A stretch of 64,000 nucleotides of DNA, taken from the NCBI GenBank assembly GCA_017427405.1, contig JAFRSV010000002.1, positions 62,001 through 126,000 on the forward strand, in the 5' to 3' direction. Shown here piece by piece: positions 16,840 to 27,607 of this stretch. The position numbers were made by a program, and so were the translations under genes. How positions within the stretch are numbered: position 1 is the first letter of the stretch; each line of letters starts with the position of its first letter. Below the pieces are notes generated by a model. That model was not told where the DNA came from, ran no database searches, and saw only the letters and a program-made list of their open reading frames with translations. Origin of the DNA: Alphaproteobacteria bacterium (lineage in GTDB: Bacteria; Pseudomonadota; Alphaproteobacteria; Rs-D84).

Positions 16840-16916
16840 TTGATTTTTTATGTATTTTTTGGTATAATGGACGTATAAATATTAGTAATGACTCGGCTTT
16901 TTGGGCCGAGTTTTTT
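16840..16916 (+). promoter_or_regulatory. Promoter plus short-range terminator upstream of the RloA-like gene
   Basis: TTGATT (16840-16845), a 17-base spacer and TATAAT (16863-16868) form a near-consensus promoter. About 20 bases after the likely start point lies a terminator ACTCGGC/GCCGAGT with T6 (16891-16916). The expected transcript is only ~40 nt, so the downstream RloA/RloB genes may be controlled by attenuation. The rest of 16716-17017 has no gene. Confidence 0.65.
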
Positions 16917-17017
16917 ATTAATATAATAGGAATAAAACAAATTGTGACAATTTTTTTGTTGCAATTTATTAAAATACTGCTAAAATACTAGAAATTTATC
17001 AAATTAAGGGTCAAAAA

Positions 17018-18322
17018 ATGCTTATAGATTTTTCTGTAAAAAATTATAAATCTATCAAAAATTTGTTATCTGTTGATATGAATTTTTCTCAACAGGCTCC
17101 AAAGAATTATTTGAAAGAGGATAATTTATATTTTACAGATATTAAAAACAATAGAATTATACCATTTTTAGCTATTTATGGCGCTAATGCATCAGGAAAA
17201 ACAAATATAATTAGTGCATTAAACGATTTGAGATTGTTTATCGTGTCTGATTTTAATGCAAGAGAACGTCCGTTACCATATACACCATATTTATTATCTG
17301 ATTCAACAAGAAATGGTGTTATAGAGTTTTATATAACATTAGAAAAAAATTCAAATATCTACAGATATCAACTAGCTTTTACACAAAATGCCGTCGTAGA
17401 TGAGAGATTGTATAGAATAAAATCTAATAAGTCAGAAGAGTTAATTTTTGATACAAAGAACAAAGAATTCAATATTAATGTTGATTCATCTTATAATTTA
17501 ACGACCATTTTTGATAATGAATGTAATTATTTTTCAAGTTTTCTTGTAAAGTTGGCTACTCGTTATGTAGGATTTTCAAAAGAAATTAACGAAGTGTACG
17601 ATTTTATTAAGAATGATTTAGAAATATACCCATCAAATCGTTTTCATGAATCTTTTGCTATAGATAAAGCACAAATAACAAACGATGACGATTTTTCAAA
17701 AGCGGTTAGAAAAATATCTAGTATATTGTCTAATATGGATATTAATCTTGAAGGTGTTAATTGTAACCGTTCTATAAACACAATAGAAAATAATACAACA
17801 GTTAATGTACAACAATCACCAAACCAAAGAATATCTTGGAAAGTGGAAAATCCAAACAAAATTCAAATGAGATTAGATTCTTTCAAATCATATCATAAAG
17901 ATGACCAAGGAAACGATGTGGAATTTGATTTTCTTACACAAGAATCTTACGGCACAATTACATTATTTGGTTTGTTAGGTGTGATTATAGATGTACTTGC
18001 TAGAGGAAAGACATTAGTTATTGATGAAATAGAAAGAAGTTTACATTCTGATATTGTTAGATACATTATGAGAATGTTTAGAAATAAAAAGATAAACAAA
18101 AATCATGCTCAATTAATTTGTGCTTCTCATGATTTACATTCAATGGATGATTTAAAGAAAAGTGAAATAGCTATTGTTGATAAAATCAAAAATGCAACAG
18201 AATTAAAATATGTTTCGGACTTTGATGTTAGGAATGCTTTGAATTTTCAAAAAAATTATCTGTCTGGAAGGTTTGGCGGTCGTCCACGAATGGTGTTTGA
18301 TACTAATGTAATGGAGGACTAG
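17018..18322 (+). CDS. RloA-like AAA ATPase
   Basis: 434 residues. N-terminal ABC/SMC-type ATPase start (MLIDFSVKNYKSIKN), Walker A GANASGKT at ~residues 55-62, and a late Walker B region TLVIDEIERSLHSDIVRYIM with a following H-loop-like CASHDLHSMDDL. This is the layout of RloA/AbiLi-type ATPases (AAA_15). Such ATPases pair with RloB-type proteins in restriction-linked and abortive-infection loci. The next gene starts 4 bases after the stop. Likely part of an anti-phage unit; the trigger is unknown. Confidence 0.87.
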   Translation: MLIDFSVKNYKSIKNLLSVDMNFSQQAPKNYLKEDNLYFTDIKNNRIIPFLAIYGANASGKTNIISALNDLRLFIVSDFNARERPLPYTPYLLSDSTRNGVIEFYITLEKNSNIYRYQLAFTQNAVVDERLYRIKSNKSEELIFDTKNKEFNINVDSSYNLTTIFDNECNYFSSFLVKLATRYVGFSKEINEVYDFIKNDLEIYPSNRFHESFAIDKAQITNDDDFSKAVRKISSILSNMDINLEGVNCNRSINTIENNTTVNVQQSPNQRISWKVENPNKIQMRLDSFKSYHKDDQGNDVEFDFLTQESYGTITLFGLLGVIIDVLARGKTLVIDEIERSLHSDIVRYIMRMFRNKKINKNHAQLICASHDLHSMDDLKKSEIAIVDKIKNATELKYVSDFDVRNALNFQKNYLSGRFGGRPRMVFDTNVMED

Positions 18323-18326
18323 TGTT

Positions 18327-18965
18327 ATGGTTAGGGCAGCAAGAAAAACAAATCCGATAATATTTTATCATGTTGTTTGTGAAGGCGAGTCCGAAGTGTT
18401 TTATATGGAAAAACTTGTGCAATTTTTCAAAAATAATGGTATACATCCAGAAAAAGAAATAAAACCTTATAGGCCGCATGTAACAAATAATAATTTTACA
18501 TTGACTGACCCTATGCATTTATTGGACCGGGCAAAGAAGATAAAAAGTGATAAAATAAGATTTCAGCATCCTGATAAAATGTATGTTTTATTGGACAACG
18601 ATGTGTTTTTAACGGGACAATATGATAAAAATACATTCATAAGAGCTTGTAACGCAGAAGGTATAATTCCTTTGTTTCAGCAGAATAATTTTGAAGATTT
18701 TGTTATATGCCATTTGAATGATGAATCTGTAACAAAATGGAAAGCTATCGTAAGCACATATGATGCGCCACTAACAAGCGAACAAGTGAAACAAGAAATT
18801 GTAAGCATTATACCAAAATATAAAAAAGGTTCTATTCCTGCAGACATACAACACGTTGTTTTCTCTTTTGAAGCATTAAATAGAGCGATTCTGCATTCAA
18901 ATGATGTTAATATACCGTTCAAATCTGATTTAGTAACATTATTGCGAGAGTTTTTATGTAGTTAA
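18327..18965 (+). CDS. RloB-like protein
   Basis: 212 residues. The beginning NPIIFYHVVCEGESEVFYME matches the RloB pattern (I-CEGE-E--Y), and YVLLDNDVFLTGQYD gives the acidic strand expected of its TOPRIM-like core. FEDFVICHLNDESVT matches the conserved NF-FE-W region of the family. RloB proteins are thought to be nucleases working with RloA. Tight coupling to the ATPase gene supports the pair. Ends before a gene-free stretch with the adhesin terminator. Confidence 0.85.
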   Translation: MVRAARKTNPIIFYHVVCEGESEVFYMEKLVQFFKNNGIHPEKEIKPYRPHVTNNNFTLTDPMHLLDRAKKIKSDKIRFQHPDKMYVLLDNDVFLTGQYDKNTFIRACNAEGIIPLFQQNNFEDFVICHLNDESVTKWKAIVSTYDAPLTSEQVKQEIVSIIPKYKKGSIPADIQHVVFSFEALNRAILHSNDVNIPFKSDLVTLLREFLCS

Positions 18966-19094
18966 TAATAAACCATTAAATCTATATAGTTTATAACGCT
19001 TTCTATGCCAATATGATATAGATTACGCCCCATGGGGCATGATGTTCAATAAAACATACAAAAACAATCCATTTTTAAGCCGTAGCACCCGTTT

Positions 19095-19137
19095 AATTCA
19101 AAAAACAAATCCCAGTATTTGAATGCTGGGATTGTTT
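19095..19137 (-). terminator. Terminator of the adhesin gene
   Basis: AATCCCAG/CTGGGATT stem; on the minus strand it is followed by TTTGTTTTTT. The region 18966-19094 has no gene. Confidence 0.75.
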
Positions 19138-19166
19138 AATTAACAAAGATAAATCATTAAAATCTA

Positions 19167-20885
19167 TTAAAACAATTTAAATTTGTAATTTGTACCGGCA
19201 CGGAATGCAACCTGTGTTTTATCACCGCTTGCAATACCAGCACCTGCATTGATAGACCAGTTATCAGACAAGCCCATTGCTGCACCAAATGCCATTGCAG
19301 ATTGGCTGTTATAATAACCATATCCACCACCTACAGATACTTCACCTTTCTTTACATTAGATACTTCTACTGAAGATAATGCTGTAGCTGCTGCAACACC
19401 ACCAGATACATTCTTTTCAAGTGTGTTCACGCGGCTGTCTGTGTAAGAGTTCGCTTTTGACAATGTCAAAGCATCAGCAGCGGCAATTTCACCACGGATA
19501 GCAGCTTCTTGTGCTGTAGCGCGAGCAACTTCGTTATCAATATTGTTCTGCAGGGTTGTATCCGCATTAGCACGAGCCAAAGCTTCAGCATCAATATTGT
19601 TCTGCAAAGTCGTATCAGCAGCTGCAAATTCACTACGGATAGCAGCTTCTTCACCTTGTGCACGTGTCTTTTCGGCATCAGCTGAACCCGCTGCATCATA
19701 GTTAGACGCTAAACCATCAGCATATGCTTGAGCATTTGCTAACACTGTTTCATCCTTTGCATCTATACTTTTACCTAAAGAATTTTCATAGTTATTATAT
19801 GCAGTTGCAACCGGAGTATATATTGCTAAATCAGCAGCATAAGCCCCTTGTGCTTCTGATAAGTTTCCAGCAGCAGCAGTTTGATTCGCCTGTGCTTCTG
19901 CAAAGCTTGTTTCATAATTACCATAATTAGTATTTAATGTGCTTTGAGTATTTGTATCAGATTCATAAACACCATGAACAGTATTATAATGGCCAACTGC
20001 ACTGTTATAATTGGTTGTGTTTGTCGCAACAGCATTATTGAACAATGTTGTGTCAGCAATTAAATTTGCAGATTGTGATGAAACTTGTGCATCCGCAGCT
20101 GCAATATCTGCTGCATCCAATACAACATCGCCATCATAATTATAAGAATACAAGTGTGTAGATTCATTATAAACCAAATCAAAGTTTCCTGTGCTACCAT
20201 CATGTAAATCAACAGTAAAACCGTATTGGTCGATACTTGGTTTGTTTGTTTCATCATTACCGTTAACTGTGATTGCACCTGTTGTCAAAGTGACATCGTT
20301 ATGAAATGAAGCCAATTCTGGTGCATCTGCTGTCAAGGCTGTCAATGCATCACCAGAGTTATCAAAGTTTGCCATATATTGATAATTTCCTAAATCAACG
20401 GTTGTTGTGTTAGCTTCTAATGTTGTCAAATCAGTTGTACCATCAGCAACATCTATTGTTCCGGCCGCACCTGTAAAATCACTTGTTGTAAATCCAGTTG
20501 CATTATCACCTAAGTTAGTTGTTGCACCAGTATTGTCTGTATATGTGAATACTGCATTATCTAATGTTTCAGTACCATTGTTTGTAGTTAATGCAATTTC
20601 AGCTGTTTCTGGATTATTATCATGGTCGTATGTATATAACCCATATCCAGCTTCGGTGCTATAATCTGTTGTTCCTGCATTAAAATCACCCATGCTAGTT
20701 GTATAATTTCCATCCGATTGCACCATATTGATACTATCGTTAATGGCACTAATATCACTAGGCGTAATTGTTGCGTTCGCACTATTAGCGGTTGCGACAG
20801 CCATAACACCAGCAATAAAAGCACGTTTTAACACGCTACGATATTGAGCGGTTAATTCTTTTAAAGTTGTTTTTGATTGTCTCAT
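19167..20885 (-). CDS. Trimeric autotransporter (YadA-like) adhesin
   Basis: 572 residues from MRQSKTTLKE, chosen for the AAAGGAA site; an upstream in-frame start lacks one. An extended signal peptide (~residues 1-38, ending ATANSANA) is followed by a Ser/Thr/Asn/Asp-rich passenger. A coiled-coil stalk contains two ADTTLQNNID repeats and TAQEAAIRGEIAAAD. The C-terminus (~500-572) is a YadA-anchor barrel (VEVSNVKKGEVSVGGGYGYY, ending in NYKFKLF with final aromatic). Such proteins trimerise in the outer membrane and mediate adhesion. It is island cargo next to an invertase-like recombinase. Confidence 0.88.
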   Translation of the reverse strand: MRQSKTTLKELTAQYRSVLKRAFIAGVMAVATANSANATITPSDISAINDSINMVQSDGNYTTSMGDFNAGTTDYSTEAGYGLYTYDHDNNPETAEIALTTNNGTETLDNAVFTYTDNTGATTNLGDNATGFTTSDFTGAAGTIDVADGTTDLTTLEANTTTVDLGNYQYMANFDNSGDALTALTADAPELASFHNDVTLTTGAITVNGNDETNKPSIDQYGFTVDLHDGSTGNFDLVYNESTHLYSYNYDGDVVLDAADIAAADAQVSSQSANLIADTTLFNNAVATNTTNYNSAVGHYNTVHGVYESDTNTQSTLNTNYGNYETSFAEAQANQTAAAGNLSEAQGAYAADLAIYTPVATAYNNYENSLGKSIDAKDETVLANAQAYADGLASNYDAAGSADAEKTRAQGEEAAIRSEFAAADTTLQNNIDAEALARANADTTLQNNIDNEVARATAQEAAIRGEIAAADALTLSKANSYTDSRVNTLEKNVSGGVAAATALSSVEVSNVKKGEVSVGGGYGYYNSQSAMAFGAAMGLSDNWSINAGAGIASGDKTQVAFRAGTNYKFKLF

Positions 20886-21145
20886 TTTTTTTCCTTTTAT
20901 TTTTAATATTAAAAACTGTGAATACTTCTTTTTATCCACGAATAGGACTATAAAACAAACCAACGATTGTTTATTAAACCGGTTAACCAGAACATCTAAA
21001 CAATATCAAAATCTTGTATATGTTGCTTTTCTAAGGTTTTTTGACTGTCGTAATTTTTGTAATAACTAATTCAAATTAGGAAAAAACATGTTGATTTTAT
21101 CGTTCTATTAAATTGAAGCATTTTATCAACAAAAGGATTAAAAAA

Positions 21146-21745
21146 ATGGCAGTTATTGGATATATTCGCGTATCATCAAATAAACAAACATGTGAACATC
21201 AACATTTTGAAATTGAACAATTTGCAGAACATAACAACATCAATGTAGACAAGTGGGTTGAAGAAACAATCACATCACGCAAACCATTAAATAAAAGAAA
21301 ACTTGGGCAATTATTGGATGACCTGCAACCTAATGACATTTTAATTGCTGCCGAAATATCCAGATTGGGTCGTTCTTTGTTAGAAGTTATGCATATTCTG
21401 GAATACTGTTTGAATAAAAATTGTCAGGTCTGGACCATCAAAGAAAATTATCGTCTCGGCAACGACATTCAAAGTAAAGTTATGGCATTTGCATTTGGTT
21501 TATCTGCTGAAATCGAACGTAATTTAATATCACAACGCACCAAAGCATCATTGGAAAGCGTTCGTGCAACCGGCAAACGTCTGGGGCGACCATTTTCGGC
21601 ACAATCAAAGAAATTAAAGTTATCCCGCAACACCAAAAAAGTTAAAGAATTGTTGGATATGGGTTTAACCATATATCGAATTGCAAAAATCATGCAGGTC
21701 AAACAAACAACAGTATCAAGATTCATAAATCGTATGGGTTGGTAA
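21146..21745 (+). CDS. Small serine recombinase (resolvase/invertase family)
   Basis: 199 residues from MAVIGYIRVSSNKQ, with AAAAGGAT before it. The catalytic serine is in YIRVSSNKQT, and IAAEISRLGRSLLEVMHILE carries the conserved arginines. LSAEIERNLISQRTKASLES is the long E helix, and the C-terminal helix-turn-helix reads GLTIYRIAKIMQVKQTTVSR. This is the Hin/Gin/resolvase architecture. It is divergently placed next to the adhesin, so it might invert or resolve DNA locally; no flanking inverted repeats were identified. A strong terminator follows. Confidence 0.93.
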   Translation: MAVIGYIRVSSNKQTCEHQHFEIEQFAEHNNINVDKWVEETITSRKPLNKRKLGQLLDDLQPNDILIAAEISRLGRSLLEVMHILEYCLNKNCQVWTIKENYRLGNDIQSKVMAFAFGLSAEIERNLISQRTKASLESVRATGKRLGRPFSAQSKKLKLSRNTKKVKELLDMGLTIYRIAKIMQVKQTTVSRFINRMGW

Positions 21746-21767
21746 TAATTTTTTCTGCGCTGGATTT

Positions 21768-21799
21768 AACATCCTGCCCCTGTGGGCAGGATGTTTTTT
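21768..21799 (+). terminator. Terminator after the small serine recombinase
   Basis: AACATCCTGCCC/GGGCAGGATGTT stem and a T-run. Confidence 0.88.
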
Positions 21800-21897
21800 C
21801 ACTATTTAGAAATTTTTTTATCTGAAGTTTTTGGCTCTTTCACATTCTAAACAACGTCGGTAGGTCAGCTATCGGCAAAAATAAAGGACGGCTGCAA

Positions 21898-22114
21898 ATG
21901 ACTAATTTTGAAATATTGCGACAGGAAATTCAATCTTGGTATCCAGATTACCAATTTACAGATGTTGAATTAAATGAAGCAACACAAGATTTAATTAAGT
22001 TTTTTGCAGAAGGAGCACTAGAAATATATAGGCAAAAAAAAGCAGAAAATAAAAATAAAGGTCTGCAAAACGAAAAAAACACGGTAGAATCAAATAGAAA
22101 ACAAGAGGACAAAG

Positions 22115-22140
<26 letters not shown>
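21898..22140 (+). CDS. Small acidic/charged protein preceding the large recombinase
   Basis: 80 residues starting MTNFEILRQEIQSWYPDYQF, then DVELNEATQDLIKFFAEGAL, and a lysine/glutamate-rich tail. Its 3' end overlaps the recombinase start by 26 bases, so the two are co-expressed. Size and position are those of a recombinase accessory factor or regulator. No family recognised. Confidence 0.6.
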
Positions 22141-23722
<1,582 letters not shown>

Positions 23723-23773
23723 ACGGGAATTATTATATATCATATTTTGTTATTGTCAAACAAAATGTGATTT

Positions 23774-25606
23774 TTAGTATGATGGATGCGACATATTTAA
23801 CATTTGTTGTGTTAAAATATCACTTGGTTGCTGTGGTATAGTGATGTCACTGTCTGAATTACCGGTATTAGAAAAATCTTTATTTATTAAAGTTTCGATA
23901 TCTATATACCCCTTGGCGTCTAATTCTTGTTGTGTGTATGTTTGTTTTTTATATGCATTATCCCGTAAATCACGGTATTTATTACTTGCTTTCTTTGTGT
24001 TATGATGTTCGATATAACCTATGGATATAATAATCAGTCCATCGGGGCCATCGGCAATACCCCAAACAATACGTTTTGAATCAGTATGGTTGGAACTATC
24101 GATACTTTGGACCAAACAACAACCAGATTCACGTGTGACTGTGGCGGATACGGTTTCTTTGTTGTCTTTTATTATATGAACCGCACCTTGGAGTTGCATT
24201 TCCAATGGATCAAGGTTTATTTCATTTATTGCCTGTAATACGGTATTCACATTTTGTTTTGAAGATTTTTCAATCTTTTTTAACAAGTCTGTTGTTATAT
24301 ATTTTTTTATTTTTATTGGTTTGCGTTTAACAGGTTCTGTTTTTAAAAATTCGTTCGTTTTTGTTGGAATATATTCTGTTATAGTTTTTTCTTCCTTTAT
24401 GCGTTCATTTATAACGTTTTGTAAATCTTGTTTAACAAGTTCAATCTGAGATTTATTTATGCATATAACATTTACACCATCCGCACGGCGCATAGTTTTC
24501 TTTTGTATTCCATTTTTACGTTGGTCAGATAAGACCAATCTTATAAAACGGTCTAATTCTCCGTCTGTGTATATATTATATTGTGGTAATGTGCGTAAAA
24601 TGGTTAATATTTCTTTGACTTCCAAATGTTGGCCTTGGATTTTTTCTTCAAATGTTTTTTCAGATGGTGTTGTTGTAATTTCAATAACAGTTGGTTCTTG
24701 GGTTACTTTTTTATCGCGACATTTTTCAACCAACATATCCAATAAATTATTGCCCTTGGTATCAAGAACAGTAACATATGGGTAATGTTCGATAAAATTT
24801 AATACATTTGTAAAATGTTCTTTATTTTGTGATAAAAATTCTTTTTTTATCAATTTTGGTTCAACAATCAATGTTTTTACATGTGTTGTATCAAATTCAT
24901 CATAATTATTATCGTATCGTTTTGGCATTATGTTCATAAGGACATCAAAGTCGGTGATACTGTATGCGCAATTGATTTTATGTGTTATTGGTAAAACTGT
25001 ATCTTTGGTGATATAATCTTTACCAAGCCCGGAACAATCAAAAGTTCCATCAACCCGGTGCGGAAAAATTTTATTATATTTTGACGGATAAAAATCACCA
25101 GAAACAATAATATCCCTTAAATAAGAATAATCAGTTTTGTCTTTCTTGTTAACTGTATTTCTTAAATCTAAATCGCCGTTGATTTTTATATAACATCCTG
25201 GATATTCTGATAAAAAGTTTTCGTGTACATTTGATAATGTTTCAAAAGGGCATTCACCACCAGAATTGATAATATTACCTTTGAAATCAACGATATTAAA
25301 ATTTAATAAATTACGTTGGGTGACACCTTTTCGACGATATGCCGCGTTTGTAATAATGTCCATGATTTCGGGGGTTGTGCCACGGTTAAAATTTAATTTT
25401 AACGCAATCATACCATTTATTTTTTCTTCGGATATCGTCATTTTCTTTAATGCATCGATAATATCAAAAACGTTTATTTTTGGTGGAATTTTTTTAATTG
25501 ATGTTAAGATATTTAGTCTAAAATTATCCAGTTCAAGAAGTTCGTTCTTGATATCTTCTTCGGTTTTTGAAATTTCCGTTTGTAACGCATTTGGTAAATC
25601 GTGCAT
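23774..25606 (-). CDS. Large hypothetical protein
   Basis: 610 residues, no signal peptide or membrane segment. N-terminus (residues 1-60) is helical and likely coiled (LQTEISKTEEDIKNELLELD). Residues ~110-220 contain strand-rich segments such as CYIKINGDLDLRNTVNKKD and SYLRDIIVSGDFYP that resemble a solenoid with a CSGLGKDYI motif. A basic linker (PVKRKPIKIKKYI) lies near residue 420, and a globular C-terminal part has SKRIVWGIADGPDGLIIISI, a domain with YIEHH. No family recognised. Base composition lies between island and core. It may be a lineage-specific effector-like protein; that is a guess. Confidence 0.7.
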   Translation of the reverse strand: MHDLPNALQTEISKTEEDIKNELLELDNFRLNILTSIKKIPPKINVFDIIDALKKMTISEEKINGMIALKLNFNRGTTPEIMDIITNAAYRRKGVTQRNLLNFNIVDFKGNIINSGGECPFETLSNVHENFLSEYPGCYIKINGDLDLRNTVNKKDKTDYSYLRDIIVSGDFYPSKYNKIFPHRVDGTFDCSGLGKDYITKDTVLPITHKINCAYSITDFDVLMNIMPKRYDNNYDEFDTTHVKTLIVEPKLIKKEFLSQNKEHFTNVLNFIEHYPYVTVLDTKGNNLLDMLVEKCRDKKVTQEPTVIEITTTPSEKTFEEKIQGQHLEVKEILTILRTLPQYNIYTDGELDRFIRLVLSDQRKNGIQKKTMRRADGVNVICINKSQIELVKQDLQNVINERIKEEKTITEYIPTKTNEFLKTEPVKRKPIKIKKYITTDLLKKIEKSSKQNVNTVLQAINEINLDPLEMQLQGAVHIIKDNKETVSATVTRESGCCLVQSIDSSNHTDSKRIVWGIADGPDGLIIISIGYIEHHNTKKASNKYRDLRDNAYKKQTYTQQELDAKGYIDIETLINKDFSNTGNSDSDITIPQQPSDILTQQMLNMSHPSY

Positions 25607-25714
25607 TTTTGTTCCTTTTTTGTGTTATATAACACAAAATAAAACAATTGTCAAGTTTTTTATTCTTTTATTTTTTTGTGGTTTTGTGTAAAATACTAAA
25701 CAGAGAGAGTTCAA

Positions 25715-26068
25715 ATGCGGTATTTATTCCAATTTATGATTATTTTGATATTTGTATTCCTTGGTGAATTATGTGAGTTTTTAATTCCTTTGCCAATCGC
25801 GGGCAGTATTTATGGACTTTTGTTGTTATTTATTGCGCTTTGCACAAAAATTGTAAAGTTAGATTGGGTGGCAGATGTCGCAGATTGGTTCCATTCAGTG
25901 ATGGCGTTGTTCTTTGTTGCGCCGGCGGTGGCGGTTATTGATATTTGGTCGGAAATTTCAGATATTTGGCCGTATTTGGTTTTTATGTTGGTGTTGGCGT
26001 ATTTTGTGACGATGGTTATAACCGGGAAAACCGCAGATTTCTTTTTGAATCGCAAGGATAAAAAATGA
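25715..26068 (+). CDS. lrgA: LrgA/CidA-family membrane protein
   Basis: 117 residues with four membrane segments. The motif ELCEFLIPLPIAGSIYGLLL is the LrgA/CidA signature (P-PGS--G). These holin-like proteins work with LrgB in cell lysis control and, in some bacteria, pyruvate transport. It overlaps lrgB by 4 bases. A plausible promoter (TTGTCA, TAAAAT) is at 25649-25696. Confidence 0.9.
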   Translation: MRYLFQFMIILIFVFLGELCEFLIPLPIAGSIYGLLLLFIALCTKIVKLDWVADVADWFHSVMALFFVAPAVAVIDIWSEISDIWPYLVFMLVLAYFVTMVITGKTADFFLNRKDKK

Positions 26069-26766
26069 TGGAAATGGTGACGAATTCGACATATTTTGGT
26101 GTTGTTTTGACGGTTGGTGCGTTTGTTGTCGCGACATTTATCAATAAAAAATTTCCAAATCCATTTACAACACCGCTGTTTTTGGCGACCATTATGGTTA
26201 TCGTGGTTTTGTTGTTATTCAAAATTCCGTATGAAAATTACAACACCGGGGCAAAGTATTTAACATATTTCTTGGTTCCGGTTACGGTTTGCTTTGCGGT
26301 GCCGATGTATCGGCAATTACCGTTGTTAAAACGACATATTTGGACTATACTTTTTGCGGTTTTTGTTGGGTGTGTTGCGTCGGTTGCATCGATTTGTATC
26401 GTTGTTATTTTGGTTGGTTTGGCGGATGTGATTGCGCGGTCTTTGGTTTCGATTTCGGTGACAACGGCATTGGCGGTTGGAATTACGCGAAAACTTGGTG
26501 GAATTGTGTCTTTGACTGTGTCGGCGGTGATTGTGACCGGTATTTTGGGGGCGTCGGTTAGTGATAAACTGTGTCGATGGATGCGGTTAAAAAGCCCGAT
26601 ATCACGTGGAATTTCAATTGGAAATGCGTCGCATGCCGCCGGTACAGTCAAGGCGATGGAAATGGGTGCAATAGAAGGTTCATTTAGTAGTTTGGCGATT
26701 GTTTTATCTGGGTTGATGACCGCGGTTTTGGCGCCGGTTGCAATTTGGATTTATTTTGGTGGATAA
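26065..26766 (+). CDS. lrgB: LrgB-family membrane protein
   Basis: 233 residues with about seven membrane segments. FVPV-type core reads YFLVPVTVCFAVPMYRQLPL, followed by SVTTALAVGITRKLGGI and RGISIGNASHAAGTVKAMEM, the classic LrgB/YohK signature (G-ASHA-GT--A-E-G). Forms a unit with LrgA in the inner membrane. Start overlaps the lrgA stop (ATGA). Confidence 0.93.
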   Translation: MMEMVTNSTYFGVVLTVGAFVVATFINKKFPNPFTTPLFLATIMVIVVLLLFKIPYENYNTGAKYLTYFLVPVTVCFAVPMYRQLPLLKRHIWTILFAVFVGCVASVASICIVVILVGLADVIARSLVSISVTTALAVGITRKLGGIVSLTVSAVIVTGILGASVSDKLCRWMRLKSPISRGISIGNASHAAGTVKAMEMGAIEGSFSSLAIVLSGLMTAVLAPVAIWIYFGG

Positions 26767-26826
26767 GGACGGTATTCCCAATGTATGCTTGAAATATGAT
26801 TTTTTTGTTGGTAAAATTGCGGTGTT

Positions 26827-27606
26827 ATGTTCAGAAAAGTTTGGAAAAAATTTTGGGAACCGATTTTGGGGCTGTCGATTTTTCAATGGATTATCGCCGG
26901 AATTATGGCTGTGATAATTTGGTTTGTGTATTTTACATGTCGGAAAAAAATTGTAAATTACGAAACTTTTAAGAAATTTCGGCACCGGCCCGCGATTTTT
27001 GTGTTCTGGCACGGGCGCAGTTTTATGTTGTCACCGATTGTGTGTTTGGGTGGTATGAAGTCCTATGCGGTGGCAAGCAAACACAAAGACGGCCGTATGA
27101 TGGCAAAATTGCAACATTTATTCGGTTTGCGTGCGATTTATGGCAGTTCGCATAATGGTGGTTTGTCGGTGTTGCGCGATGGGGTACGGGTGTTGCGACG
27201 CGGCGACCATTCACTTTGTATTTCCCCTGATGGGCCGGGCGGGCCGTCGTTGCGTGTCCAAGAAGGTGCGCTTTATTTTGCAAAAATGACCGGGGCGCCG
27301 ATTATTCCGGTTTGCTTTTCGGCGCGGCATGTTTGGATTCAACGCCGGTGGGATAGGTATTTATTGGTATATCCTTTTACCCATGTAAAGTGTATTGTTG
27401 GGGAACCGATGTATATTGATTCAAAAATTTCTGATTCCGAATTTAAATCGCGGCGCAAAGAATTGGAAGATATTATGGTCGGACAACTTCGCGAATTGGA
27501 TGCGGAATTTAATTTGCCGGTCATCGAACAAGATTTGAATTCGGCGGATTTTAAAAAAGCAAAAAGAGAGGGCAGGGAACCAAAACTTATAAAAAGGTAT
27601 AGATAA
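26827..27606 (+). CDS. DUF374 lysophospholipid acyltransferase-like protein
   Basis: 259 residues with one N-terminal membrane segment (~residues 20-38). FVFWHGRSFMLSP provides the H-x-x-x-x-type acyltransferase motif variant of DUF374, and CISPDGPGGPSLRVQEGALY is its signature. Members are thought to add acyl chains to lipid A precursors or related lipids. Position directly upstream of lpxK and lpxC supports a role in outer-membrane lipid synthesis. The C-terminal tail is basic. Confidence 0.88.
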   Translation: MFRKVWKKFWEPILGLSIFQWIIAGIMAVIIWFVYFTCRKKIVNYETFKKFRHRPAIFVFWHGRSFMLSPIVCLGGMKSYAVASKHKDGRMMAKLQHLFGLRAIYGSSHNGGLSVLRDGVRVLRRGDHSLCISPDGPGGPSLRVQEGALYFAKMTGAPIIPVCFSARHVWIQRRWDRYLLVYPFTHVKCIVGEPMYIDSKISDSEFKSRRKELEDIMVGQLRELDAEFNLPVIEQDLNSADFKKAKREGREPKLIKRYR

Positions 27607-27607
27607 A

